Notes under the pieces: generated by a model
What the model saw: only the letters and a program-made list of their open reading frames with translations
Told to the model about the DNA's origin: nothing
The model's database searches: none
Translations under genes and position numbers: made by a program
DNA from: Aliivibrio_A kagoshimensis
GTDB taxonomy: Bacteria > Pseudomonadota > Gammaproteobacteria > Enterobacterales > Vibrionaceae
NCBI RefSeq assembly: GCF_050337105.1
Contig: NZ_JAKJSQ010000008.1
Coordinates: 1 to 64,000 of the forward strand
Direction: 5' to 3'
DNA length: 64,000 nucleotides
Shown: positions 26,401-34,001 of the stretch, piece after piece
How the letters are laid out: each line of letters opens with the position of its first letter
How positions within the stretch are numbered: the stretch's first letter is position 1

Positions 26401-26432
26401 GACAAGCAAGGACAGACAAGCAAGGACAGACA
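26401..26432. repeat. Tandem 14-bp repeat near the RAYT gene
   Basis: GACAAGCAAGGACA occurs twice back to back (26401-26414, 26415-26428) and is followed by GACATCC. It lies downstream of the RAYT gene and may be part of a REP-like family mobilised by it, although no inverted-repeat partner is visible here. Confidence 0.5.
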
Positions 26433-26589
26433 TCCTAGCCAAGCCTTAATGCAACTGAGAATGATATACCCAGATTTGACGTTCTCGGTGGGGAATGCTG
26501 GCTAAAAGTGTCGAAATAGACAAAATTCGATGCTAAAAGATATCCATTATCGTTCTTCAGGTGTAATGAGTGCGCGTTGAGAAGTACAT

Positions 26590-27561
26590 TTATGCAGCAG
26601 GGGTGATTTTCAGTCCGGTATGTCGTTTTCGTTGAAGTTTATGGATGGCATGAGCGTAAGATTTCACTTCTCCCACTAAACTGGCTCGATTTTGCTCAAG
26701 GGTGGTGCAGAGTTTGAGCCACTCTTTCTGTTCAAAATTCAATTGCTGCAAAACTGGCGGGGCAGAGGCATCAATCGCCCCTTGCTTATTGGATCTAATT
26801 TGTTTGCTACTCCAATCCACAAACTCTAGGTAATCATCCAATCTAAACGGAATGCCTTTAATCATCTCGTTGGTTGGGTTACCAATAAAGGGGTGCAAGC
26901 AAGGTGGCGTTAACTTTTTCGATTTAAGGGCAGCGAGCCGCGCTTTTACTGAGGTAAAATCAGAGGTTTCCAGCGAGTCTGCCATGTTGGCGCGGATCGG
27001 GTTTAAATCGACATAAGCCATCGCCATTAATAGCGCTTTCTCATCGAGCAATGCCTGGCTTTTGAACCGCCCTTCCCAGAAGTGCCCAGTGCAATCATCT
27101 TCTTTATTTGCCATCCTGGCGATGGTTTGATTGAGGATTTTCATGAACCAACTGATGCTAGATAACCGTTCTCGCCACTGGGAAATAATCTGCTGACACA
27201 CCTCCTTGGTTGAGCTATGGAGGTCTTGTTGAATAAGATAACGTTCAATCAGCAGCGGCATTTCATGGAGGGTACACCAACGTTCTATCACCTCTCTTTC
27301 GGTGAGTTTTTTAACGCCATCACAATCAATACTGAGCACCAAGTGATAGTGATTATGCATGATGGCATAGGCGCAGATATCAATACAAAACACATCGCTG
27401 AGCTCTTTGAGTTTATCTTCAATCCAACCACGGCGGTGTTCGTAATTTTGCTTAGTCATAACATCAACACCACACAAATAGCTGCGCCTTACACAGCGAG
27501 AAACGATGTGGTAATAGGGCGTAGCTTCAGAGCAGATAAGTTGACTTCTTGGCACAGTCAC
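26590..27561 (-). CDS. REP-associated tyrosine transposase (RAYT, Y1_Tnp family)
   Basis: 323 residues from the GTG at 27561, which has TAAGG about 8 bases upstream; a longer frame to 27765 reads into unrelated sequence. HUH-type single-strand transposase: ATPYYHIVSRCVRRSYLCG near the start, the His-x-His motif AYAIMHNHYHLVLS (about 55-68) and WEGRFKSQALLDEKALLMAMAYVDLNPIRANM (about 155-190; key residues listed, catalytic Tyr in this helix region). This is a domesticated IS200/IS605 relative that acts on REP palindromes. It stands alone without the usual IS ends. Confidence 0.88.
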   Translation of the reverse strand: MTVPRSQLICSEATPYYHIVSRCVRRSYLCGVDVMTKQNYEHRRGWIEDKLKELSDVFCIDICAYAIMHNHYHLVLSIDCDGVKKLTEREVIERWCTLHEMPLLIERYLIQQDLHSSTKEVCQQIISQWRERLSSISWFMKILNQTIARMANKEDDCTGHFWEGRFKSQALLDEKALLMAMAYVDLNPIRANMADSLETSDFTSVKARLAALKSKKLTPPCLHPFIGNPTNEMIKGIPFRLDDYLEFVDWSSKQIRSNKQGAIDASAPPVLQQLNFEQKEWLKLCTTLEQNRASLVGEVKSYAHAIHKLQRKRHTGLKITPAA

Positions 27562-28068
27562 GATAAAGACCTTACGATAGGTTGAACATGATAACAGTGT
27601 AAGCAGGTTTGTCATGAATACGAATTGGAATGAATAGGCGTGCGAGTCAGTGAATGTTGAACTTGAAATAGATGAAACCAGTGAAGTTAAAAGTGTGATC
27701 GTTGCTCTTAGAGTGTGTGTCCTTGCAAGGATTCTAGTTGGTTTGGTCCAGAATTTAGGTGCCATACTAATAACATGTAGTGCAGTGGCTGTGTTGGCGA
27801 CATTATCACGTAAATAATGAGTACCAACTGTTTCGACCGATATTGATTTACATAACCTTTTCAGGGAGTGTTTATCCGAAATCTCTCAGTATTCTGAAAT
27901 TCGTAACACGTTTATGCCCCTTTTCGAGTCTGAGCAACCAATCATCCAAATTTGGCAGCAGAGATTCCTTCAATAAGGGATCTGTTTTATTCTTTATACT
28001 CTCGCCAATAAAAACGTCATAAAACTAAATTAAAATAANTAACCAAAATACAAGNCAACGGTTTATAC
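27562..28068. other. Gene-free stretch between RAYT and HAD genes
   Basis: About 500 bases with no supported gene. Contains ambiguous bases at 28039 and 28054. No repeat or promoter could be identified with confidence. Confidence 0.4.
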
Positions 28069-28758
28069 ATGATCAAAGCTATATATTTTGACTTAGATAA
28101 TACTCTTGTGAACANAGATGCTAGCATTGATAAGTTTGCTCATCACTTCATTAAAACATTGTCATTCGAACTACGAAATGCNTGCCCAATTCAGGTCAGT
28201 AATATAATTAAAGAGCAAGACTGCGGNGGTTACCTCACTAAAGACTCAGNATATAGTAAAATTTTTCAGGCAGTTGGATGTGAATTATCCTTAAANTTAT
28301 CATGGNTAAAAAACAAAAGACCTGANGATCTTAGTTTATTTTGGAAAAATGATTTTCCAAAATGCACTGTAGAGATGAGTGGAGCCGCTAATCTTGTTAA
28401 TTACTTGCATCAGCAAGGCTATCATCTCGGCGTTATTTCNAATGGAGCTGAGATNAGTAGACGTTCTACCCTTGACGCTACATCCTTTAACCACCTTTTC
28501 TCTCAAATGGTTAGCTCAGAGAGTTTTGGTGTGAGTAAGCCAGATCCTTCGATTTTTGAACACACTGCCAAGCTAGCAGGATATAAAACAGAAGAATGTT
28601 TATATTTAGGGGATCACCCAGTAAAAGATATTTTAGGCGCAACGGGTTCAGGAATGAGAGCGGTGTGGTTAGCTGGGTTTCATGATGAAATTAGTCTTCC
28701 TAAAGAAGCTGTCATGGTGAACAATCTCAACGATGTACTAAAAGTTGTTAACTTATAA
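28069..28758 (+). CDS. HAD-superfamily hydrolase
   Basis: 229 residues. Motif I YFDLDNTLVN (about 6-15) with the nucleophile Asp, motif II around GVI.NGAE (about 122-129, one base uncertain), Lys of motif III in FGVSKPDPSIF (about 162-172), and motif IV YLGDHPVKDI (about 184-193). This is a YjjG/Gph-like phosphatase of subfamily I with a helical cap; substrate unknown. Nine ambiguous bases fall within the gene (28115-28455), so several residues cannot be read. No frameshift is needed. No ribosome site of note. Confidence 0.82.
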   Translation: MIKAIYFDLDNTLVNXDASIDKFAHHFIKTLSFELRNXCPIQVSNIIKEQDCXGYLTKDSXYSKIFQAVGCELSLXLSWXKNKRPXDLSLFWKNDFPKCTVEMSGAANLVNYLHQQGYHLGVIXNGAEXSRRSTLDATSFNHLFSQMVSSESFGVSKPDPSIFEHTAKLAGYKTEECLYLGDHPVKDILGATGSGMRAVWLAGFHDEISLPKEAVMVNNLNDVLKVVNL

Positions 28759-29083
28759 AATAACTATCTGTTGTTAAATTTCATTATTTGGAAAACAGTA
28801 GTTATCCGAAAGATCAGACTCTCATGAACTCCGTAACTCATTCCTGTCCAACTCCGATTCAAACAAGCATAACTGAATCAATACATCCTCATTAATATCA
28901 CTTGTACAACCTATCGTAGAAGTTGGCTTGACGAGGTAATGGTGAAGATACAACGGTAATTACTCGTCGTGATTCGGAAAACGCAGTGGTAATGTCATAA
29001 GACTATTACAATAGCCTTATGGAGACAGATCATTTAAACCGTTCAATCACGCAGTTTCGAGCTGACAAAGTAACTGCACGCGA
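28759..29083. other. Gene-free stretch before the YoeB remnant
   Basis: About 325 bases. A short open frame from 29019 begins METDHLN but runs out of frame through the toxin remnant, so I do not call it a gene. Antitoxin remains may be present but cannot be recognised. Confidence 0.4.
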
Positions 29084-29218
29084 GCTGATTACTTATATTG
29101 GCAAACCCAAGACAAGAAAACACTCAAACGTATTAACAAGGTCATTAATGACACTAATAGGCTTGTTTATGCGGTCGATGATCAGGCAATTACTATCATT
29201 TCGTGTCGCTATTATAAT
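29084..29218 (+). pseudogene. YoeB-family toxin remnant
   Basis: The frame starting GCT at 29084 reads ADYLYWQTQDKKTLKRI..., continuing VINDTNRLVYAVDDQAITIISCRYYN. This matches the start (DYLYWQ...KKIN.LI.DT) and the end (HRLVYAV.DD...I.CRYHY) of the mRNA interferase YoeB, but the ~25 residues between (the GKPEPLK...GFWSRRI part) are deleted, as are the N-terminus and stop codon. A stop at 29063 and the lack of a normal start codon confirm decay. The frame runs on into the histidine kinase fragment. Confidence 0.72.
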
Positions 29219-29722
29219 TTACGTTATCGTCCAGCAACATTGATTAAAATTGAAGAGTTCTGGCAGAACGCGGATCTGGTTGAGTTATGTAAAACCGTCT
29301 GTATGGACATGGCCCCTGCCATCTATGCCGATCAACAACAACTGGTTTTCTACTCCAATATTGATTCGTTATGCCGACATGTTGAGCCGATAATGCTGCA
29401 AACGGCCTTAATCAACCTGATTGAGAATGCGCACCAATATGGCAAGCTCAGTGGTAAAGAGAATCAAATTGAAGTCAGTATCGAGCACAATCCCATCAGC
29501 AATCTAACGGTGATCAGCGTTGAAGATCGTGGCCCAGGGATCCCTGAATCACAACTCGAGCAAGTCACTCAGCCTCACGTCAGCTTAAAAAAACTCAACG
29601 TCGGTAATGGATTGGGCCTAGCCATTGTCAAGCAGGTGTGCGAGCAACATAAGTTAACCTTCACCATCAAAAACCGATCTGAAGGCGGTATCAAGGTGAG
29701 TCTAAGCGGCTTTCCTCACTGA
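29219..29722 (+). pseudogene. Histidine kinase fragment (C-terminal ATPase domain only)
   Basis: Only the HATPase_c end of a sensor kinase survives (about 165 residues): N box NLIENAHQYG, G1 VEDRGPGIPE, G2 GNGLGLAIVKQV. The sensor, membrane and phospho-acceptor His regions are missing. The fragment is in frame with the YoeB remnant, and its only nearby start is a TTG (29240) without a ribosome site. Its last 23 bases belong to an 88-bp repeat found again before phnC, so the kinase gene once ended just upstream of the phn operon. Confidence 0.78.
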
Positions 29723-29787
29723 AGATGAACTTTTGATGAAATACTCAACTAGACAACTCCTCCCCACCACTTTGCTTAATTGAGCAC
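29700..29787. repeat. 88-bp direct repeat, left copy
   Basis: Matches 32894-32981 with two mismatches by eye. It spans the last 23 bases of the kinase fragment and 65 bases of following non-coding DNA. The two copies enclose the metal ABC importer. Confidence 0.88.
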
Positions 29788-29889
29788 CTCCCGAATTTGG
29801 CAGGTAACGACTAAAAGCGAATAATTGGTTAATGCTGTACAGCTCTTTTTTGCGGAAATTGAAATAACATCTCTATTATGTTGGCAATC

Positions 29890-29931
29890 ACATGATTAAT
29901 TGTTATGTTATAACATAACAATTAATCATGT
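29890..29931. promoter_or_regulatory. Perfect 42-bp palindrome with Zur-like dyads
   Basis: Both 21-base arms are exact complements, with the centre between 29910 and 29911. Inside are two overlapping GTTAT-N3-ATAAC dyads (GTTATGTTATAAC and GTTATAACATAAC), the spacing known for Zur operators. It ends 12 bases before the ATPase start, where a repressor would block transcription or the leader would fold into a hairpin. Zur as the regulator is inference. Confidence 0.65.
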
Positions 29932-29943
29932 TTTGGCACCCTA

Positions 29944-30759
29944 ATGGAAAAGTTGAATAAGCCTATATTGTCAGTTCAAAGTCTATGTGCTGATGGCCCC
30001 GCAAATTGGAGGGCGGTATCAGACGTCACATTTGATGTCTATGAGGGTGAATGTGTCGCCATTATTGGCCCAAATGGCAGTGGGAAATCGAGTTTACTAA
30101 AAGGTATCACGGGAGAATATCCAGCGGTATCTGGTGAACTTAAGATATTTGGTAGCAGAGTAGAGCACCTACCAAGACAAGAAATTGCTAAAAGAGTCGC
30201 CGTTGTTGCACAGCATGAACACGTTGATCCCCGCATAAGTGTCAGCGAATATGTTTTTCTGGGTCGTGTACCACATAGGTTCTGCTGTAGTAAAAAAGAA
30301 CATGATAGGGCCGTAAAGCAAGCGATTGAAGATGTTGGCCTCTCACACAAATGTCATCGTTATTTTGGTGAACTCTCTGGCGGAGAACAACAGCGTGCAA
30401 GTATTGCGCGAGCATTTGCTCAGGAGCCCAGACTCCTTCTTTTAGATGAGCCGACTAATCATCTCGATCCACTTGCTCGCCTTGAGCTTCTTACGCTCAT
30501 CAAACTTCGAGGTATTGCATCTGTGGTCGTACTGCATGATTTACCTCTAGTTACGCCTTTCGCTGACAATGTTCTCTTAATGTCTGAGCAAAAAATGGTG
30601 GCCTTTGCGCCGCCCGATATTCTTATGCGAGACGATTTCATGACACCTGTTTTTGGGCTACGGGTTATTCCGTTTAGCCACCCTAAAATGCATAGCACGA
30701 TTCATCATTTTGAGGCTGCATCACCTCACAACCATTTATCTTTAATAGGAGCCGCCTAA
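29944..30759 (+). CDS. ABC importer ATPase, FecE/BtuD type (metal-chelate uptake)
   Basis: 271 residues: Walker A GPNGSGKSS (about 39-47), Q-loop VAQHE (about 84), signature ELSGGEQQRASIA (about 140-152), Walker B LLLLDEPTNHLD (about 162-173), switch His in VVLHDLP. Cytoplasmic energising subunit of a FecCD-type importer. First gene of a tightly packed three-gene unit (stop overlaps the next start). The order ATPase - binding protein - permease matches, from memory, the Zur-controlled PA2912-PA2914 system of Pseudomonas, so zinc-chelate uptake is a reasonable guess. No TonB receptor gene is adjacent. Confidence 0.88.
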   Translation: MEKLNKPILSVQSLCADGPANWRAVSDVTFDVYEGECVAIIGPNGSGKSSLLKGITGEYPAVSGELKIFGSRVEHLPRQEIAKRVAVVAQHEHVDPRISVSEYVFLGRVPHRFCCSKKEHDRAVKQAIEDVGLSHKCHRYFGELSGGEQQRASIARAFAQEPRLLLLDEPTNHLDPLARLELLTLIKLRGIASVVVLHDLPLVTPFADNVLLMSEQKMVAFAPPDILMRDDFMTPVFGLRVIPFSHPKMHSTIHHFEAASPHNHLSLIGAA

Positions 30760-31745
30760 TGAAGTGGTCTTTGATTCCCACTCTGTTATTTGCTTTACCA
30801 CTCTCTGTCGCAAACGCGACCGATACCCAATACCCAGTCACCGTTGATAATTGCGGTAGCCCGCTGATCATTGACAAACGTCCTGTTCGAGCCGTGGTCC
30901 ACGATATTAATATGAGTGAGATGGCCTTTGCGCTTGGCCTTCAGGATAATATGGTTGGTGTTACCGGAATTACGGGCTGGTATAAGATGTCGCCATCATT
31001 CAATCAAAAGTTAGGCGATATCCCTGAGCTGGCACCAAAATATCCATCACTGGAAAGGCTCATTGCTGCGGAGACAGATTTCTTTTTCGCTGGCTGGAAT
31101 TATGGAATGAAAGTCGGCGGTGAAGTCACGCCACAAACACTCAAGCCTTACGGAATCAGTACTTTAGTGCTGTCTGAAAGCTGCATTCATACCCAAAAAA
31201 ATAATAACGGTGCCAGCATGGCGTTGCTTTACGATGACATCAAAAAATTAGGGGTTATTTTTGATAAACAATCAGAAGCTGAAACGTTAGTAAAAGACTG
31301 GAAAGCGAGGGTGAAAAAAGTAACAGAAAATGGTACGGACAACACCAGTACCCCACCAACAGTGTTTCTGTATGACTCAGGAGAGGACAAACCTTTCACG
31401 GCGGGTAAATACGCGATGCCAAATGCCATGATAGAAGCAGCAGGTGGTCGGAGTATCACTGGCAACATGGAAACCAGTTGGGGAAGAACCTCATGGGAAA
31501 ACGTCGCGCGTGAAGATCCTGAAGTTATTATCCTTCTCGATTATCAAACAGCAAGTGGCGCCGATTCACTGCAACATTTTCTTGAGCAGCACCCTTTAAT
31601 GAAGCACACCAAGGCGGTAACGTCAGGCCGTTATGTCAAGCTACGATATGAGCAGCTTACGCCCGGGCCTGCTAATATAGGTGCTATTGAGAAGCTCGCG
31701 AAGGCGTTTATCCCTCAACAAGAGAAAAGGCAGTTAACTGATTGA
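30759..31745 (+). CDS. Periplasmic metal-chelate binding protein (FepB/BtuF fold)
   Basis: 328 residues. Signal peptide about 1-20 (cleavage after ANA). The mature protein is a class III (Peripla_BP_2) receptor: VTVDNCGSPLIIDKRPVRAVV at the start, PSLERLIAAETDFFFAGWNYGM in the first lobe, long linking helix, then DPEVIILLDYQ in the second lobe. SESCIH and several Met/His residues could contact metal. Substrate not determinable by eye; siderophore, cobalamin or zinc chelate are all possible in the fold. ATG overlaps the ATPase stop (TAATG) and its own stop overlaps the permease start. Confidence 0.85.
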   Translation: MKWSLIPTLLFALPLSVANATDTQYPVTVDNCGSPLIIDKRPVRAVVHDINMSEMAFALGLQDNMVGVTGITGWYKMSPSFNQKLGDIPELAPKYPSLERLIAAETDFFFAGWNYGMKVGGEVTPQTLKPYGISTLVLSESCIHTQKNNNGASMALLYDDIKKLGVIFDKQSEAETLVKDWKARVKKVTENGTDNTSTPPTVFLYDSGEDKPFTAGKYAMPNAMIEAAGGRSITGNMETSWGRTSWENVAREDPEVIILLDYQTASGADSLQHFLEQHPLMKHTKAVTSGRYVKLRYEQLTPGPANIGAIEKLAKAFIPQQEKRQLTD

Positions 31746-32740
31746 TAATATTTAATAAATACCGAGTGGCATGGGTGGTTGGTATTGCTTCAATGCTGCT
31801 CGCTTTTATTTTGAGCTTACAATTTGGGTCTGTCCCTTTGTCTTTGAAGGAAGTGCTAACCGGGTTGCGCTCCTTCAATGATGAGGAGGTGAGCATGACT
31901 AGCCGAATACTGATAGATTTTAGGTTGCCTAGGGCATTGCTAGCTGTGATTGCCGGTTCGGGGCTTGCCATGGTAGGAGCGCTACTCCAAACCTCAACCA
32001 GAAACGACTTGGCCGATCCCTTTTTGTTCGGATTGTCCTCCGGTGCTTCTGCGGGCGCGGTGTTGATCATTACTCAACTAGGAGACACACTCGGCGTTTG
32101 GTCTCTTCCTATTGCCGCATTCACTGGCGGCATAGTGTCAGCCACCGCGGTATTGGTACTATTTTCAATGCAAAAAAAGCAGGGCAACAACAACCTGATC
32201 TTGTGCGGCTTAGCTATCTCATTTTTATTTGGTGCAATTACTAGCTTTCTGATTTATTCGGGCGATCAGCGTGCGGCAAGTTCTATCTTGTTCTGGACGA
32301 TGGGCGGTTTAGGACTTGCTCGCTGGGACAATCTGATATTTGCGGCGCTGGGCGTGCTTTGCCTTGTTGTGTTAATAGCCAAACGCTATCGTGAACTGGA
32401 CACCTTATTGGTCAGCGAACAGACAACGCGTTCGCTGGGTATTAATGTTCATCGGTTGCAAAGTGAGATCTTTCTCTGCTGTGCCTTTTGCACCGCGGCC
32501 ATTGTGTCACTTACTGGTGTTGTAGGTTTTATTGGGCTGATGGTGCCACACCTTGTTCGTCCTTTTTCAGGAGTCATCCATAAGCGTTCGCTCCCCCTAA
32601 TCGCACTTTGGGGCGCAGTCATTTTGTTGGTTGGTGATCTGGTAAGCCGAACCGTTTTGGCCCCTCAAGAATTACCCGTTGGTATCGTCACTGCGGCACT
32701 CGGTGGCCTGTTTGTTTTATACCTTGTCTGGCGTAAATAA
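31742..32740 (+). CDS. FecCD-family ABC permease
   Basis: 332 residues with about ten membrane helices. Diagnostic features of the family: DFRLPRALLAVIAGSGLAMVGALLQ near the start (about 50-80), GLSSGASAGAVL, and VVGFIGLMVPHLVR (about 255-268), the coupling region. Homodimer expected with the preceding ATPase and binding protein. It begins with TTG at 31742, overlapping the upstream stop, with AAGGCAG about 10 bases before. It is the last gene of the cassette enclosed by 88-bp repeats; no terminator was recognised after it. Confidence 0.86.
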   Translation: MIIFNKYRVAWVVGIASMLLAFILSLQFGSVPLSLKEVLTGLRSFNDEEVSMTSRILIDFRLPRALLAVIAGSGLAMVGALLQTSTRNDLADPFLFGLSSGASAGAVLIITQLGDTLGVWSLPIAAFTGGIVSATAVLVLFSMQKKQGNNNLILCGLAISFLFGAITSFLIYSGDQRAASSILFWTMGGLGLARWDNLIFAALGVLCLVVLIAKRYRELDTLLVSEQTTRSLGINVHRLQSEIFLCCAFCTAAIVSLTGVVGFIGLMVPHLVRPFSGVIHKRSLPLIALWGAVILLVGDLVSRTVLAPQELPVGIVTAALGGLFVLYLVWRK

Positions 32741-32893
32741 GGTTTTGTGTAAAAATACTACTTAAGCTTTGATAACGTGTACGTTTGAACAAAAGCGAAT
32801 TAAGGTAAGATGCTAGAAATGAACAAATCATAACTCATGGCTACTCTAGATAGTAGCGAGTGACCAATTAGACGCTTATCTACCCCCAAAATG

Positions 32894-32981
32894 GTCTAAG
32901 CGGTTTTCCTCACTGAAGATGAACTTTTGATGAAATACTCAACTAGACAACTCCTCCCCACCACTCTGCTTAATTGAGCAC
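32894..32981. repeat. 88-bp direct repeat, right copy
   Basis: Second copy of 29700-29787 (two mismatches). It retains the stop end of the kinase reading frame although no kinase precedes it, which marks this copy as a duplication product. Confidence 0.88.
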
Positions 32982-33046
32982 TCCCCTTTAATACCAACCA
33001 CTTTAGGCACGTTACCAATACGATGCCTACCAAAAATGACATTTTG

Positions 33047-33064
33047 TTGCAATAAAACCGTCAT
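33047..33064 (+). promoter_or_regulatory. Candidate Pho box of the phn operon
   Basis: TTGCAATAAAACCGTCAT: two 7-bp units 11 bases apart, the second (CCGTCAT) matching CTGTCAT at 6 of 7 and the first at 4 of 7. It lies 46 bases before phnC. PhoB control of phn operons is established in E. coli. Confidence 0.5.
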
Positions 33065-33109
33065 TTACCACCTGCACGATAGAGCTGAATTAAACAGAAG
33101 GTTCACGCT

Positions 33110-33967
33110 ATGAACAGTATCGTTAGCATTACAGAGTTAAATAAAACGTTTGGAAAAAACCAAGCGCTAAACAATATCAATCTCGACCTCAACCACCGTG
33201 GTATGACTGCTTTACTCGGCCCATCAGGTTCCGGCAAATCAACCCTACTACGCCATTTGAATGGTTTGGTTGCTGGCGACAACAGTAAACAAGATGCTGG
33301 AGCAATTAGCATTCTAGATCAACCAGTACAGCAAGCGGGCAAGATTGATAGAGACATTCGACATACTCGCTCTCACGCTGGTTTTATCTTCCAACAGTTC
33401 AATCTCGTTAACCGCTTAAGTGTTATCACCAATGTGTTAGTTGGCGCCTTAAGTGATACCCCGTGGTGGCGCTCCTTTAGCGGACGTTTTACTCGTTCAC
33501 AACGCGATAAAGCCTTAGAAGCACTCAATCGAGTCGGTATGGCTGACTTTGCTCATCAACGAGTATCAACGCTATCTGGAGGCCAACAGCAGCGAGTTGC
33601 TATTGCTCGAGCATTAATGCAAGACGCCAAGATTATTTTTGCAGATGAACCGATTGCCTCTCTGGATCCTGAATCTTCTCGTATTGTGATGGAGCTGCTA
33701 CAGCAGATTAATCAGCAAGAGAAGATTCCGGTCATCGTGACTCTGCATCAGGTGGAACACGCTCTGAAGTATTGCCAACACGTGATCGCACTACGCGATG
33801 GACACATTTTCTATCAAGGCAGTAGCAACGCGCTCAACGCCCAAAGCCTGCAAGCTTTATACCGAGGAAAAACCGAAGAGGCTGGCGTGATTGTGGAAGG
33901 TAACTTTCCCAATACTCCGGACACTTCATTACCGATTGAAACCAATCAATCAACCGTAAACAGTTAA
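33110..33967 (+). CDS. phnC: Phosphonate ABC importer ATPase PhnC
   Basis: 285 residues. Walker A GPSGSGKSTLLRHLNGL (about 37-53), signature TLSGGQQQRVAIARAL (about 151-166), Walker B IIFADEPIASLDP (about 171-183), switch His in VTLHQVEHAL. Drives uptake of phosphonates through PhnE. About 20 residues longer than E. coli PhnC because of a C-terminal tail. First gene of the C-P lyase operon, preceded by a candidate Pho box; phnD follows after 34 bases. ATG 33110 with AGAAGG upstream. Confidence 0.94.
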   Translation: MNSIVSITELNKTFGKNQALNNINLDLNHRGMTALLGPSGSGKSTLLRHLNGLVAGDNSKQDAGAISILDQPVQQAGKIDRDIRHTRSHAGFIFQQFNLVNRLSVITNVLVGALSDTPWWRSFSGRFTRSQRDKALEALNRVGMADFAHQRVSTLSGGQQQRVAIARALMQDAKIIFADEPIASLDPESSRIVMELLQQINQQEKIPVIVTLHQVEHALKYCQHVIALRDGHIFYQGSSNALNAQSLQALYRGKTEEAGVIVEGNFPNTPDTSLPIETNQSTVNS

Positions 33968-34001
33968 TCAACAGTCACATTTAATCAAAAGGAATCGAAC
34001 A

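Larger units (their letters stand above)
32741..33109. other. Intergenic region before phnC
   Basis: 369 bases with no gene. Holds the right copy of the 88-bp repeat (32894-32981) and a candidate Pho box (33047-33064). Confidence 0.6.

Noticed and set aside
26401..26432. CRISPR array
   Set aside because: Just two direct 14-bp units with no spacers and no cas genes anywhere in the window.
27217..27585. Plus-strand 122-residue ORF
   Set aside because: Antisense shadow of the RAYT transposase, which has clear catalytic motifs.
29019..29243. 74-residue ORF starting METDHLN
   Set aside because: It crosses the YoeB remnant in another frame and shows no family pattern or ribosome site.
29700..32981. 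Composite transposon or IS ends
   Set aside because: The 88-bp copies are direct, contain part of a gene's 3' end and enclose no transposase.
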